Assembly: GCF_014762705.1 (NCBI RefSeq)
Contig: NZ_JABURL010000095.1
Span: 62,001 to 126,000, forward strand
Source: Cyclobacterium sp.
GTDB lineage: Bacteria; Bacteroidota; Bacteroidia; Cytophagales; Cyclobacteriaceae
Direction of reading: 5' to 3'
Length of the DNA: 64,000 nucleotides
Part shown: positions 1 to 8,458 of the stretch, piece after piece
Layout of the letters: each line of letters begins with the position of its first letter
Numbering within the stretch: the stretch's first letter is position 1
Position numbers and translations under genes: made by a program
Notes under the pieces: generated by a model
What the model was told of the DNA's origin: nothing
Databases searched by the model: none
The model's input: the letters and a program-made list of their open reading frames with translations, nothing else

Positions 1-1264
1 CGCTTACCAGGTTCGTGAACCGGAAATTCTTAATGTATATGAAACCATTGCCGATGTAGACTGTCATGGCAACGGTAATGGAAGTATATTCCTTGAAGTA
101 AGGGGAGGAACGGCCCCCTATACCTTTGCCTGGTCCAATGGTGCCAACAGCAAGGATCTCCGCAATCTGGAACCGGGAACGTATTCCGTGGTGGTAACCG
201 ATAGGATGGGATGCTCCACCGGAGGTACTTATACCGTTGCCGAACCCACGCCTCTCGAAGTAAACATATCCCAAACAGATATGCTGGCCTGCCACGGTGA
301 TGCCAATGCCTTTATCAATCTGGATATATCCGGAGGAGTCCAGCCCTACCGGATTACCTGGAGTGATGCACCTGGTCTGGGAACGCAAAACAGGAATGGC
401 CTTGAAGCGGGTAGTTATACGGTACTGGTAACGGATGATAACAATTGTACGCAGGTAAACACCATAGTAATCGAGGAGCCGGCTCCACTGGAAGTGGAGT
501 TGTTTACCCGCTTTGATGTGGATTGTGAGCTCAAGGTGTTGACAGGAGAGGCCTGGATCGAAATTCAGGGCGGGACTGGCGAAACCTATGAAATATCCTG
601 GAATACGGGAGATCAGAATGTTTTGGAAACACAGTTTTTTGAGGATGGAGTAGTGGAAGTAAGGGTGACCGATGAGAGCGGATGCAGTATTGAAGTTGCG
701 GAAGTGGTTACCATGCCGCTGGCTTTTTCGGAAGCAGAGTTTCTATATACCGTTTTATCTACCGGTGTGGAGGGAGAAATCCTTGTCAATGATCCTGTAC
801 AATTCAGGGACCAAACCCTGGGGAATGTATTTACCTGGGAATGGGATTTCGGAGATGGTAACAAAAGCAATGAGCAACATCCCATCCACAGTTATACCAA
901 ACCTGGAACCTACACGATCAGTTTGACTACTTTTGATGTATTGGGCTGTGTCTCAGAAACCAGCAGGACAGTGGAAGTAGTAGCCTCATACAGGATCCTT
1001 ATTCCCAATGCTTTTTCGCCCAATGACGATGGGCTGAATGACTACTTTAAGCCTAAATTAAGGGGAATAACCGATTTTGAAATGCACATTTTCAACAAGT
1101 GGGGAGAACTGGTGTATTCCGCCTTTAGTCAGGAGGATGCGGGCTGGGATGGCACATTGAAAGGTCAGTTGAGTCCGAACGGGAATTATGTGTACAAAAT
1201 CAACTATGTTACTGTGGATGGAGAACCAGGTACCCAAACAGGTGTGTTTACGCTCATTTATTGA
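1..1264 (+). CDS. Gliding/adhesin-like protein, SprB repeats, PKD and type B T9SS sorting domain (5' truncated)
   Basis: The frame is open from base 2, so the gene begins upstream of the window; about 420 C-terminal residues are seen. Several SprB-like repeats recur, each with a glycine-rich strand, a WS/WN motif and a GxYxVxVTD ending (for example GTYSVVVTD and GSYTVLVTD). A PKD domain follows (WEWDFGDG, then GTYTISLTT). The last ~85 residues, from IPNAFSPNDDGLNDYF through HIFNKWGELVY to the final FTLIY, match the gliding motility-associated C-terminal domain (type B T9SS sorting signal). Such proteins are exported by the type IX secretion system and held at or released from the cell surface. 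The PorP/SprF-like gene 42 bases downstream is the usual partner of type B cargo. The cargo function itself is unknown. Confidence 0.9.
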   Translation, partial: AYQVREPEILNVYETIADVDCHGNGNGSIFLEVRGGTAPYTFAWSNGANSKDLRNLEPGTYSVVVTDRMGCSTGGTYTVAEPTPLEVNISQTDMLACHGDANAFINLDISGGVQPYRITWSDAPGLGTQNRNGLEAGSYTVLVTDDNNCTQVNTIVIEEPAPLEVELFTRFDVDCELKVLTGEAWIEIQGGTGETYEISWNTGDQNVLETQFFEDGVVEVRVTDESGCSIEVAEVVTMPLAFSEAEFLYTVLSTGVEGEILVNDPVQFRDQTLGNVFTWEWDFGDGNKSNEQHPIHSYTKPGTYTISLTTFDVLGCVSETSRTVEVVASYRILIPNAFSPNDDGLNDYFKPKLRGITDFEMHIFNKWGELVYSAFSQEDAGWDGTLKGQLSPNGNYVYKINYVTVDGEPGTQTGVFTLIY

Positions 1265-1306
1265 GGAGGGAATAAATTTTTTGAAGCAATTTAAATTAAT
1301 GGAGAG

Positions 1307-2332
1307 ATGAAAAAGTTTTGTGTATCGATTGTTTTTCTTTTGGCCTGGGGATTTTCCTGGGGTCAGGACATTCAATATTCTCAGTTCTATGCTGCTCCTT
1401 TATATTTGAATCCAGCTTTTACGGGCTCAACCGAACTCACCCGGATAGGGGCAAATTTCCGAAACCAATGGCCGGGTTTGGACCATTCATTCGTTTCCTA
1501 TTCGGCCTACATTGATCATTACATGTTTGACATCAATTCCGGAATTGGACTAATCATCAACTCCACCCGTGAAAGTCAATCCAGATTAAGTACCAATGAA
1601 GTTGGCCTTGCCTATGCTTACAAGCTTCACTTGGGAGTAGATACTTACCTTAGGTTTGGAGGACAGGCGAGTTTCATTTCCCGTGACGCCTATTTTGGAG
1701 ATTTGATTTTCGGTTCCCAACTGGACATTGAACGAGGATATATTGATGACTTCAGTGGGGAGTTATTTGGGCATGATTACAAACACAGTTTTCTGGATTA
1801 TAATTTTGGCATGCTCTTCCATACGCAAATGTTTTGGCTTGGAATTTCGGGACATCACTTGTCCGAACCCAATACCTCTTTTATTGATGGAAATATCAGC
1901 AAGCTCCCCATGAAGCTTTCAGCTCACGGGGGGATTAAATTTAACCTGGGGGAAGGGATGATCAATAATTATTACAGCAATACGAGGCAGGAAAGATCAG
2001 CTTTCTTTGCGTTTAATTATAAAAGGCAAGATCCATTTAACCAACTTGATCTCGGTGCCCAGATTTTCATAGAACCTTTAATTTTGGGTGTTTGGTACCG
2101 GGGATTTCCGGTCAAATACCAACTCCCCAACAATGAGTCTATCGTTGGTTTGCTGGGTGTAGCACTCAACAGTGGCATAGATATAGGGTACAGCTATGAT
2201 TTCACTTCCTCCAAACTCACGCTGGGAAGTTCGGCAGGGGCTCATGAAATATCCATTAGGTATTCCTTTTTGTATGGAGATCCCAAGGAAAGAAATAAAA
2301 GGAGTACCATAATTCCCTGTTTCCGGTTTTAA
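1307..2332 (+). CDS. PorP/SprF family type IX secretion outer membrane protein
   Basis: 341 residues. The N-terminus MKKFCVSIVFLLAWGFSWG looks like a Sec signal peptide cut before QDIQYSQFY; the mature start QDxQYSQFYAAPLYLNPAFTG is the hallmark of the PorP/SprF family. The rest alternates short beta strands (predicted outer-membrane barrel) and ends in an aromatic FRF. SprF-like proteins are needed for secretion or surface attachment of a cognate type B cargo; here that cargo is very probably the gene just upstream. The ATG follows GGAGAG, one of the few purine-rich leaders in the window. The gene ends 2 bases before the convergent murA stop codon. Confidence 0.9.
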   Translation: MKKFCVSIVFLLAWGFSWGQDIQYSQFYAAPLYLNPAFTGSTELTRIGANFRNQWPGLDHSFVSYSAYIDHYMFDINSGIGLIINSTRESQSRLSTNEVGLAYAYKLHLGVDTYLRFGGQASFISRDAYFGDLIFGSQLDIERGYIDDFSGELFGHDYKHSFLDYNFGMLFHTQMFWLGISGHHLSEPNTSFIDGNISKLPMKLSAHGGIKFNLGEGMINNYYSNTRQERSAFFAFNYKRQDPFNQLDLGAQIFIEPLILGVWYRGFPVKYQLPNNESIVGLLGVALNSGIDIGYSYDFTSSKLTLGSSAGAHEISIRYSFLYGDPKERNKRSTIIPCFRF

Positions 2333-2348
2333 GATTAATCAAACCGGA
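2322..2348. terminator. Inverted repeat over two convergent stop codons
   Basis: TCCGGTTT at 2322-2329 pairs perfectly with AAACCGGA at 2341-2348, with an 11-base loop. The hairpin covers both the PorP-like stop (2330-2332) and the murA stop (2335-2337), so it could end transcription in both directions. Neither side has a strong T tract, so a termination role is inferred. Confidence 0.45.
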
Positions 2349-3642
2349 CAATATCCGCTCCCAGATTATTGAGTCTTTGGTCAATATACTGGTAGCCCCG
2401 GTCTATTTGTTCCACATTGTCAATTATCGAAGTGCCATCAGATGAAAGGGCGGCGATCAGCAGGGCCACCCCGGCCCTGATATCCGGAGAGGTCATTCTG
2501 ATACCTTTTAGGGGATATTTTCTGTCCAATCCAATTACAGTCGCCCTGTGGGGGTCACACAAGATGATCTGGGCTCCCATATCAATCAATTTATCTACAA
2601 AGAACAGCCTGCTCTCAAACATTTTTTGGTGTACCAAAACAGTCCCCTTGGCCTGAGTGGCCACGACTAGTACTATGCTAAGCAAATCCGGCGTAAATCC
2701 CGGCCAGATGGCATCAGAAACAGTCAGTATGGAACCGTCTATAAAAGTCTCGATTTCGTAATGTTTCTGGGCAGGAATAAAAATATCATCTCCTTTGATT
2801 TCGAGCTTTATTCCCAGGCGCTGGAAGGTTTCCGGAATCAGGCCAAGTTTATCTACCCTTGCGTTTTTGATGGTGATTTCGGATTGGGTCATGGCAGCCA
2901 GTCCGATGAAGGAGCCAATTTCAATCATATCGGGAAGCAGGGTATGCGAGGTGCCTTTTAAACTTTCCACTCCTTCTATTTCCAGAAGATTTGAACCGAT
3001 GCCTTTGATTTTTCCTCCCATGCTGTTGACCATCAGGCAAAGTTGCTGAATATAGGGTTCACAGGCGGCATTGTAAATGGTGGTCTTGCCCCTGGCCATG
3101 CTGGCTGCCATGATAATATTGGCCGTTCCAGTTACAGAAGCTTCATCCAATAGCATGTAAGCCCCTGTGAGCTTGCTTCCATCAATTTTATAAATGCCTT
3201 TTTTGGAGTCATAATGAAACCTGGCACCTAGTTTTTGAAAGCCCGTGAAATGGGTATCCATCCTCCGCCTCCCGATTTTATCTCCTCCGGGTTTTGAGAT
3301 TCTTCCTTTACCAAACCTGCTGAGAAGCGGACCTAAAAGCATCACGGATCCCCTCAGACCCGAGGCTTTTTCCAAATATTCCCCGGTTTCCAGATAAGAG
3401 AGTTTGATGTTTTTGGCCTTAAAGGAATAGCTTTCGGGTCCTTTTTTTTCAACCACCACACCCATATCAGAGAGCAGTTCAATCAATTTATTGACATCCC
3501 TTATATTGGGGATCTTGTGGATGGTGACCTCCTCGGAAGTAAGCAGCACCGCACAAAGTATTTGAAGGGCTTCATTTTTTGCGCCCTGAGGAGTTATCTC
3601 ACCTTTGAGTTGGGTGCCTCCTTTTACCCGAAATGATGCCAT
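2335..3642 (-). CDS. murA: UDP-N-acetylglucosamine 1-carboxyvinyltransferase MurA (Cys-to-Asp type)
   Basis: 435 residues, normal for the family. It transfers enolpyruvate from PEP to UDP-GlcNAc, the first committed step of peptidoglycan synthesis, in the cytoplasm. Seen: the K22-N23 pair in GAKNEAL, SGLRGSVMLLGP near residue 95, PDMIEIGSF, RAGVALL and DRGYQYIDQRL near the end. In the loop that normally reads PGGCxIG the sequence is PGGDKIG, so the catalytic Cys (Cys115 in E. coli) is Asp121, codon GAT at 3280-3282. Asp at this site is known in other MurA enzymes, which stay active and resist fosfomycin. The start ATG overlaps the DUF4290 stop by one base (TAATG), indicating translational coupling. 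Confidence 0.96.
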   Translation of the reverse strand: MASFRVKGGTQLKGEITPQGAKNEALQILCAVLLTSEEVTIHKIPNIRDVNKLIELLSDMGVVVEKKGPESYSFKAKNIKLSYLETGEYLEKASGLRGSVMLLGPLLSRFGKGRISKPGGDKIGRRRMDTHFTGFQKLGARFHYDSKKGIYKIDGSKLTGAYMLLDEASVTGTANIIMAASMARGKTTIYNAACEPYIQQLCLMVNSMGGKIKGIGSNLLEIEGVESLKGTSHTLLPDMIEIGSFIGLAAMTQSEITIKNARVDKLGLIPETFQRLGIKLEIKGDDIFIPAQKHYEIETFIDGSILTVSDAIWPGFTPDLLSIVLVVATQAKGTVLVHQKMFESRLFFVDKLIDMGAQIILCDPHRATVIGLDRKYPLKGIRMTSPDIRAGVALLIAALSSDGTSIIDNVEQIDRGYQYIDQRLNNLGADIVRFD

Positions 3643-4322
3643 TAATTCCTTCTTTTTTTATTGTTTTGGTTGTTGTTTCTTCTTTTTCCCCCGCTATAAT
3701 TTCTCCTTCCTCCGTTGTTGTTGTTGGAATTGGATGTGCTGGCATTGACATTACTCTTGAAATCCCTTCTCATGCTGGTTTCAAAAAGTCCGTTTTCCTT
3801 AACCTTGTCCAGGTCAATATGTAATTTTCCCTTTGAGAGGGTTTTAATATCCTCCAATATGATGGCATCATCAAAATTTTCCCTGTTCCAGGTAGAATGG
3901 AAACTGCGCATTAACTGTCCGATATAAATCAGGGCTATTTCCTGTTCCTCGTCATCCTCGATCTCTATGGCTTTTTCAATGAGCTTTTCAATGTTTCTGC
4001 CGTAGTGCTTAAATTTAACTTCACCTTCAGGATAGCCCACAGTTTTAGGTTTCTTCCCCAGAAGTTCTTTTAGAGGCATGGGAAAAGGACCATCGACCTC
4101 CAATTCAAAGTCAGACATGATGTACATATCATCCCATAATTTCTGGTCACTTTCGCTTTTTAGCTGTGGGTTGAGTTGTTTCATCAATTCCACCAGAGCA
4201 AAGGCATATTCCGTCCTTTTTTCCTGATCAGGGACAGTTTTAACGTAATCCACTAATTTCTGGATGTTTTTTCCGTATTCTTTCAAAATAACTTTGTTTA
4301 TAGGCTTTTCATTGTCTCTCAT
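3642..4322 (-). CDS. DUF4290 family protein
   Basis: 226 residues, no signal peptide or membrane segment. Matches my knowledge of the Bacteroidota-specific DUF4290 family (N-terminal YGKNIQKLVDYVK, later HYGRNIEKLIEKA), which has no assigned biochemical function. The two similar YGxNIxKL stretches suggest an internal helical repeat. The last ~40 residues are Asn/Arg/Gly-rich and strongly basic (SNSNNNNGGRRNYSGGKRR), a disordered tail that could bind nucleic acid; this is inference. Coupled with murA through a 1-base overlap, an arrangement I know from other Bacteroidota. Confidence 0.85.
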   Translation of the reverse strand: MRDNEKPINKVILKEYGKNIQKLVDYVKTVPDQEKRTEYAFALVELMKQLNPQLKSESDQKLWDDMYIMSDFELEVDGPFPMPLKELLGKKPKTVGYPEGEVKFKHYGRNIEKLIEKAIEIEDDEEQEIALIYIGQLMRSFHSTWNRENFDDAIILEDIKTLSKGKLHIDLDKVKENGLFETSMRRDFKSNVNASTSNSNNNNGGRRNYSGGKRRNNNQNNKKRRN

Positions 4323-4417
4323 GATACCTGCATTTAAGTTTCCTGAACTTTTGTCAATATACTAAAAAATATGCATTAGCCAGTCTCAAATGTTTTTGGT
4401 ATCCGCAATCAAAATAT

Positions 4418-6661
4418 TTATTCTACTATGCGAAGCTTTGCAAAGCTAAGTAATAATGTTTTATCTCCAAAATGGTCGAAGTGAATATGTGCTTTTCTGT
4501 TGACGCCTTCGGTTTCTATGGTCATGACTTTTCCAAAGCCAAACTTGGGATGCTCTATTTTATCACCGGCTGCCAGGTTATTGGTGTTGGAAGGTTTGAA
4601 GTCCGGGCTGGGGCTATGTACCCTGGCTGTAGTGTTTCTGACAGCAGGTCTTTTGAGGCCCACAAAACCACTGCTACCCTCGCTTTCCCTGAAGCTGCTG
4701 GACAGTTGCGAACTCAATTTTTTGTTTACTTTTATAAAAGCAGGATCAATTTCCTCTAAAAACCTACTGGGCTCGCAATTCAGCAGCCTGCCATACCTGT
4801 ACCTTGTCAGTGCATAGCTCAGGTAGAGTTTGTCCATGGCCCGGGTAGAGGCCACATAAAAGAGCCTTCTTTCCTCTTCCAGATCTTCACGGCTCTGCAT
4901 CATCATCTGAGACGGGAAGAGATCTTCCTCCATGCCTACTACAAAGACATATTTGAATTCCAGACCTTTGGAGGAGTGGATGGTCATCAGCGTCACAGTA
5001 TCCTGGTTGTCCTTATTTTGGTCTTCATCGGTAAGCAAGGCAATTTCCTGTAAAAAAGCTCCCAGCGATTTGTCTTCATTCTCCGGATTGTCTACATATT
5101 CCTTTATGGCATTCAGCAGCTCTTGGACGTTTTCATACCGGTTCAGGCCTTCTATGGTTTTGTCTTCATACAATTCTCTCAGCAGCCCGGATTGTTTGGC
5201 AATACTTGTGGCGGCCTCAAAGGCATCTTTTCTTTCTGCTTCTATTTTAAAACTTCTGATCGTAGTACTGAAATCCTCCACAGCATTGGCAGCCCGGCCG
5301 GGAAGGAAGCTTTTGCTATTGGTGATGACTTCCCATAAAGGTATGTCATGCTCATAGGCGGCCACCATCATTTTTTCCACGCTGGTATTGCCGATTCCTC
5401 TTTTCGGGTAATTGATGATGCGTTTAAACGCCTCTTCATCCTCTTGATTGACCACATACCTGAAGTATCCCATCAGATCTTTGATTTCCCTTCTCTGGTA
5501 AAAGGAGAGCCCTCCCACAATCCTGTAGGCAATACCCAGCTTCCGGAGCGCTTCCTCCATGGACCTGGATTGGGAGTTGGTCCTGTAAAGGATGGCAAAA
5601 TCACTGTTGTTGAGTTTTTTGTTATTTTTTTCTTCAAATATCGTGGTAGCTACCATTCTGCCCTCTTCATTGTCTGATGAAGCCTTCATCAGTTCGATCA
5701 GGTCGCCATGCTCGTTTTGCGTCCAGACGTTTTTTTTCAGTTGGGATTTATTTTTTGCAATAATCGAGTTGGCAGTATCCACGATATTTTTGGTGGACCT
5801 GTAGTTTTGTTCCAATTTGACGATAAAAAGATCGGGATAATCCTTTTCGAAATTCAATATATTTTGAATATCCGCACCCCTGAACGCATAAATACTTTGT
5901 GCATCATCCCCCACCACGCAAATGTTTTGGTGCACGGCTGCCAGTTTTTTGGTGATCAGGTATTGGGAAAGATTGGTATCCTGAAACTCATCAACCATGA
6001 CATACCTGAAGCGTTGCTGGTATTTATTAAGGACATCAGGATGATCTCTGAAAAGCACATTGGTATTGAACAGCAGATCGTCAAAATCCATAGCAGACGA
6101 CCTGAAAAGTCTTTTTTGGTAATTTTTATAGATTTCTCCCACCTTGGGCTTCATGGCAGCCTCATCATCTGCGAGAATGAAAGGATCGTTAATGTAAGTT
6201 TCCCAGGAAATCAACCGATTCTTGGCTCCGGAAATCCTGGACAATACCGTATTGGCCTTGTAAACCTTGTCATCAAGGCGCATCTCTTTGACAATGGAGC
6301 GGATAAGGGATTTGCTGTCATCGGTGTCGTAAATCGTAAAATTTCCCGGATAGCCTAATTTATGAGCTTCCACCCGCAATATTTTGGCAAAAACAGAGTG
6401 AAAAGTTCCCATCCAGGTGTTTCTGGCCTCCAGCCCAATGAGTTTTTCAATGCGCTGTTTCATTTCATTCGCAGCCTTATTGGTAAAGGTCAGGGAAAGA
6501 ATCTGAAAGGGATCCACTTGTCTGGCATGGATCAGGTGGGCAATCCGAATGGTCAATACCCTTGTTTTACCTGATCCGGCACCGGCAATGATCATAACAG
6601 GTCCTTCCGTCCTTTCTACGGCGGCTTTTTGCGGGGGATTGAGGCTTGCTAGATAATCCAT
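4418..6661 (-). CDS. pcrA: ATP-dependent DNA helicase, UvrD/PcrA (superfamily 1A)
   Basis: 747 residues. Unwinds DNA 3'->5' in repair and in clearing stalled replication or recombination intermediates. Visible: Q motif LNPPQKAAV, Walker A AGAGSGKT (residues 26-33), motif Ia LTFTNKAANEMKQRI, motif II VDEFQDT, motif III VVGDDAQSIYAFRGA, motif IV EQNYRST, motif V TIHSSKGLEF and motif VI RRLFYVASTRA. A PcrA-type C-terminal Tudor-like segment (GDKIEHPKFGFGKV) is present. It is 95 bases upstream of the DUF4290 gene and has its own promoter-like element at 6710-6717, so it may be a separate unit. The symbol could equally be uvrD. Confidence 0.95.
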   Translation of the reverse strand: MDYLASLNPPQKAAVERTEGPVMIIAGAGSGKTRVLTIRIAHLIHARQVDPFQILSLTFTNKAANEMKQRIEKLIGLEARNTWMGTFHSVFAKILRVEAHKLGYPGNFTIYDTDDSKSLIRSIVKEMRLDDKVYKANTVLSRISGAKNRLISWETYINDPFILADDEAAMKPKVGEIYKNYQKRLFRSSAMDFDDLLFNTNVLFRDHPDVLNKYQQRFRYVMVDEFQDTNLSQYLITKKLAAVHQNICVVGDDAQSIYAFRGADIQNILNFEKDYPDLFIVKLEQNYRSTKNIVDTANSIIAKNKSQLKKNVWTQNEHGDLIELMKASSDNEEGRMVATTIFEEKNNKKLNNSDFAILYRTNSQSRSMEEALRKLGIAYRIVGGLSFYQRREIKDLMGYFRYVVNQEDEEAFKRIINYPKRGIGNTSVEKMMVAAYEHDIPLWEVITNSKSFLPGRAANAVEDFSTTIRSFKIEAERKDAFEAATSIAKQSGLLRELYEDKTIEGLNRYENVQELLNAIKEYVDNPENEDKSLGAFLQEIALLTDEDQNKDNQDTVTLMTIHSSKGLEFKYVFVVGMEEDLFPSQMMMQSREDLEEERRLFYVASTRAMDKLYLSYALTRYRYGRLLNCEPSRFLEEIDPAFIKVNKKLSSQLSSSFRESEGSSGFVGLKRPAVRNTTARVHSPSPDFKPSNTNNLAAGDKIEHPKFGFGKVMTIETEGVNRKAHIHFDHFGDKTLLLSFAKLRIVE

Positions 6662-6709
6662 AAACGTTATTCAAGTTTCTGTTTCCCGGGGATGGATAAT
6701 TAGAGACTG

Positions 6710-6717
6710 CAAAGGTA
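6710..6717 (-). promoter_or_regulatory. -7 element TACCTTTG for pcrA
   Basis: Reading the minus strand, TACCTTTG fits the Bacteroidota -7 consensus TAnnTTTG and lies 49-56 bases before the pcrA ATG. No good TTTG is seen 19-21 bases upstream, so only the -7 half is supported. Confidence 0.55.
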
Positions 6718-6866
6718 CCATTTCTTTTTTACCTAATCCTGCTCTGCCTTTGAAATGTCAGCATCTCATATTTAAGTGCAAAATTAATGGTATTGGGGTT
6801 TTGCTGTTTGAAAAATAGTGTTTATTTCCTTTTAAATCATGTTTTGCTCATTTGGTAGAAAAAATA

Positions 6867-6898
6867 TTGTGAAAAGTATGAGTTAATCTTTAATTTTG
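6867..6898 (+). promoter_or_regulatory. Promoter candidate for sigma-54 activator gene
   Basis: TTG at 6867-6869, a 21-base spacer and TAATTTTG at 6891-6898 match TTTG-N19/21-TAnnTTTG. It would give a leader of about 135 bases before the ATG at 7043. Confidence 0.5.
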
Positions 6899-7042
6899 TC
6901 AATATCATAGTTAGAATGTGTCCAGTTCACCCTGGCAGTAATTACATAAAGGTACCTGCTTGCAGAAATTTGGAAATTTTTAATTTCAGGTCGTTTTATT
7001 CACTTTTTAGCTATTTGTATTCAAACCGACACCAATTTCTAT

Positions 7043-8431
7043 ATGAATAAGATCCTCATTATTGATGATGAAATTTCTGTTTGCAAACTGCTTTCAGGAT
7101 ATTTACAAAAGAAGGGTTTTGAAACTGAAACCACCATTAGCGGCAGACAGGGACTAAAAAAACTTCAAAAGGAGCATTTTGATGTGGTACTTTGTGATTA
7201 CCGGCTGGGAGATTATGATGGGAGTACCATCTATCCTGAAATCAGAAAGATAAGCCCTGATGCGGTGGTCATTTTTATTACTGGCTATGTTAACCTTCAA
7301 GTGGCAATAGGCCTGGTAAAGAAAGGGGTTTATCAATACCTTGAAAAACCACTGAGGCCGGATGATTTGCTGGATACCATAAAGATGGCACTGAGTTCCA
7401 AAGCAAAGGGAAAACATTATCCTGACAAGCATAATGAGGTTTCCCCTGAGCAGGAACTGGTAATGGGGCGGGACGAATCAACGAAGAAATTGATGAAGTC
7501 TCTTTCCCTTGTAGGTCCTACCAACTATTCGGTAGTAATAGAAGGAGAAACGGGTACCGGCAAGGAATCCATAGCCAGATTGCTACACCAATGTAGCAAA
7601 CGGTGCAATGGTCCTTTTATTCCAATTGATTGCGGAAGCCTTTCCAAAGAGATTGGGGCCAGCGAACTTTTTGGTCATGAAAAGGGTGCCTTCACAGGGG
7701 CTTTTTCGGACAAGACAGGGGCATTTGAATTGGCAGAAGGTGGCACCATTTTTTTGGATGAAATAGCCAATCTTTCCCTTGATATTCAGGTGATGCTACT
7801 TAGGGCACTTCAGGAAAGAAAGGTTAGGAAATTGGGAAGTGTCAAATTGAAAGAGGTAGATGTCAGAATCATCGTAGCTAGCAACGAAAACCTGATAGGC
7901 AAAGTAAAAGAGGGTCTTTTCAGGGAAGATCTTTATTACAGGATCAATGAATTTAACCTCAAGGTGCCGCCACTAAGGGAGAGACCCAGAGATTTGGCGC
8001 TTTTGGTCAATCATTATATAGAAAAAACTGGTATAGAACTGGACAAATCTTTTTGTGGCATAGATGAAGAAGTAGACGTTCTGTTCAATAATTATTCCTG
8101 GCCAGGAAATATCAGGGAGCTAAAAAACACCATACGCAGAGCCTGCCTGTTGACAGAAGATGGAGCTAGTATTTCCAGGTCTGTACTGCCTGCTTCCTTA
8201 CTGGCCCGGGATAATGAGAATTTAGCAGGTAAAATACCACAGATCGGTCCATTAGTTGATGAGGAACTTCCAGTGTTGGACTTAAAATCCCAGGCACATC
8301 TCGCCGAGGCAAGGCATATCAGGAAGGTACTTCTTGAAGTTGGATATAACAAAACCAAAGCCGCCGAGTTGCTAAATATAGACCGAAAGACCCTTTATCA
8401 AAAATTAAAAAGATTTGAAGTAAAGGCCTAA
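7043..8431 (+). CDS. NtrC-family sigma-54-dependent response regulator
   Basis: 462 residues in three parts. Receiver domain (1-120): acidic pair D8-D9, phospho-acceptor D52 in LCDYRLGD, and K102 in EKP. AAA+ domain (~140-375): Walker A GETGTGKE (168-175), the sigma-54-contacting GAFTGA loop (215-220), Walker B GGTIFLDE (233-240) and the arginine region LLRALQERKVRKLGS. C-terminal Fis-type helix-turn-helix: YNKTKAAELLNIDRKTLYQKL. It should activate RpoN promoters when phosphorylated. The likely partner is the soluble kinase encoded convergently 15 bases away. Target genes cannot be told from the window. Confidence 0.95.
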   Translation: MNKILIIDDEISVCKLLSGYLQKKGFETETTISGRQGLKKLQKEHFDVVLCDYRLGDYDGSTIYPEIRKISPDAVVIFITGYVNLQVAIGLVKKGVYQYLEKPLRPDDLLDTIKMALSSKAKGKHYPDKHNEVSPEQELVMGRDESTKKLMKSLSLVGPTNYSVVIEGETGTGKESIARLLHQCSKRCNGPFIPIDCGSLSKEIGASELFGHEKGAFTGAFSDKTGAFELAEGGTIFLDEIANLSLDIQVMLLRALQERKVRKLGSVKLKEVDVRIIVASNENLIGKVKEGLFREDLYYRINEFNLKVPPLRERPRDLALLVNHYIEKTGIELDKSFCGIDEEVDVLFNNYSWPGNIRELKNTIRRACLLTEDGASISRSVLPASLLARDNENLAGKIPQIGPLVDEELPVLDLKSQAHLAEARHIRKVLLEVGYNKTKAAELLNIDRKTLYQKLKRFEVKA

Positions 8432-8434
8432 GGG

Positions 8435-8458
8435 CCCACCTTGATATTAGGTGTTGGG
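8435..8458. terminator. Hairpin between convergent regulator and kinase genes
   Basis: CACCT (8437-8441), loop TGATATT, AGGTG (8449-8453), extended by CC/GG with a two-base bulge. It spans the histidine kinase stop codon (8447-8449). A weak bidirectional terminator is possible; there is no long T tract. Confidence 0.35.

Larger units (their letters stand above)
6662..7042. other. Divergent intergenic region pcrA / response regulator
   Basis: 381 bases with no convincing ORF. It holds a minus-strand -7 element for pcrA (6710-6717), a plus-strand promoter candidate for the regulator (6867-6898), and AT-rich sequence. Small inverted repeats such as CTGC-TT-GCAG at 6957-6966 are too short to interpret. 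Confidence 0.6.

Noticed and set aside
5708-6358. 216-codon plus-strand ORF inside the helicase gene
   Set aside because: Antisense shadow; the helicase motifs on the minus strand explain the region.
6930-6950. TGGCAG sequence resembling a sigma-54 -24 element before the activator gene
   Set aside because: No TTGC at the required spacing, so it does not make a -24/-12 promoter.
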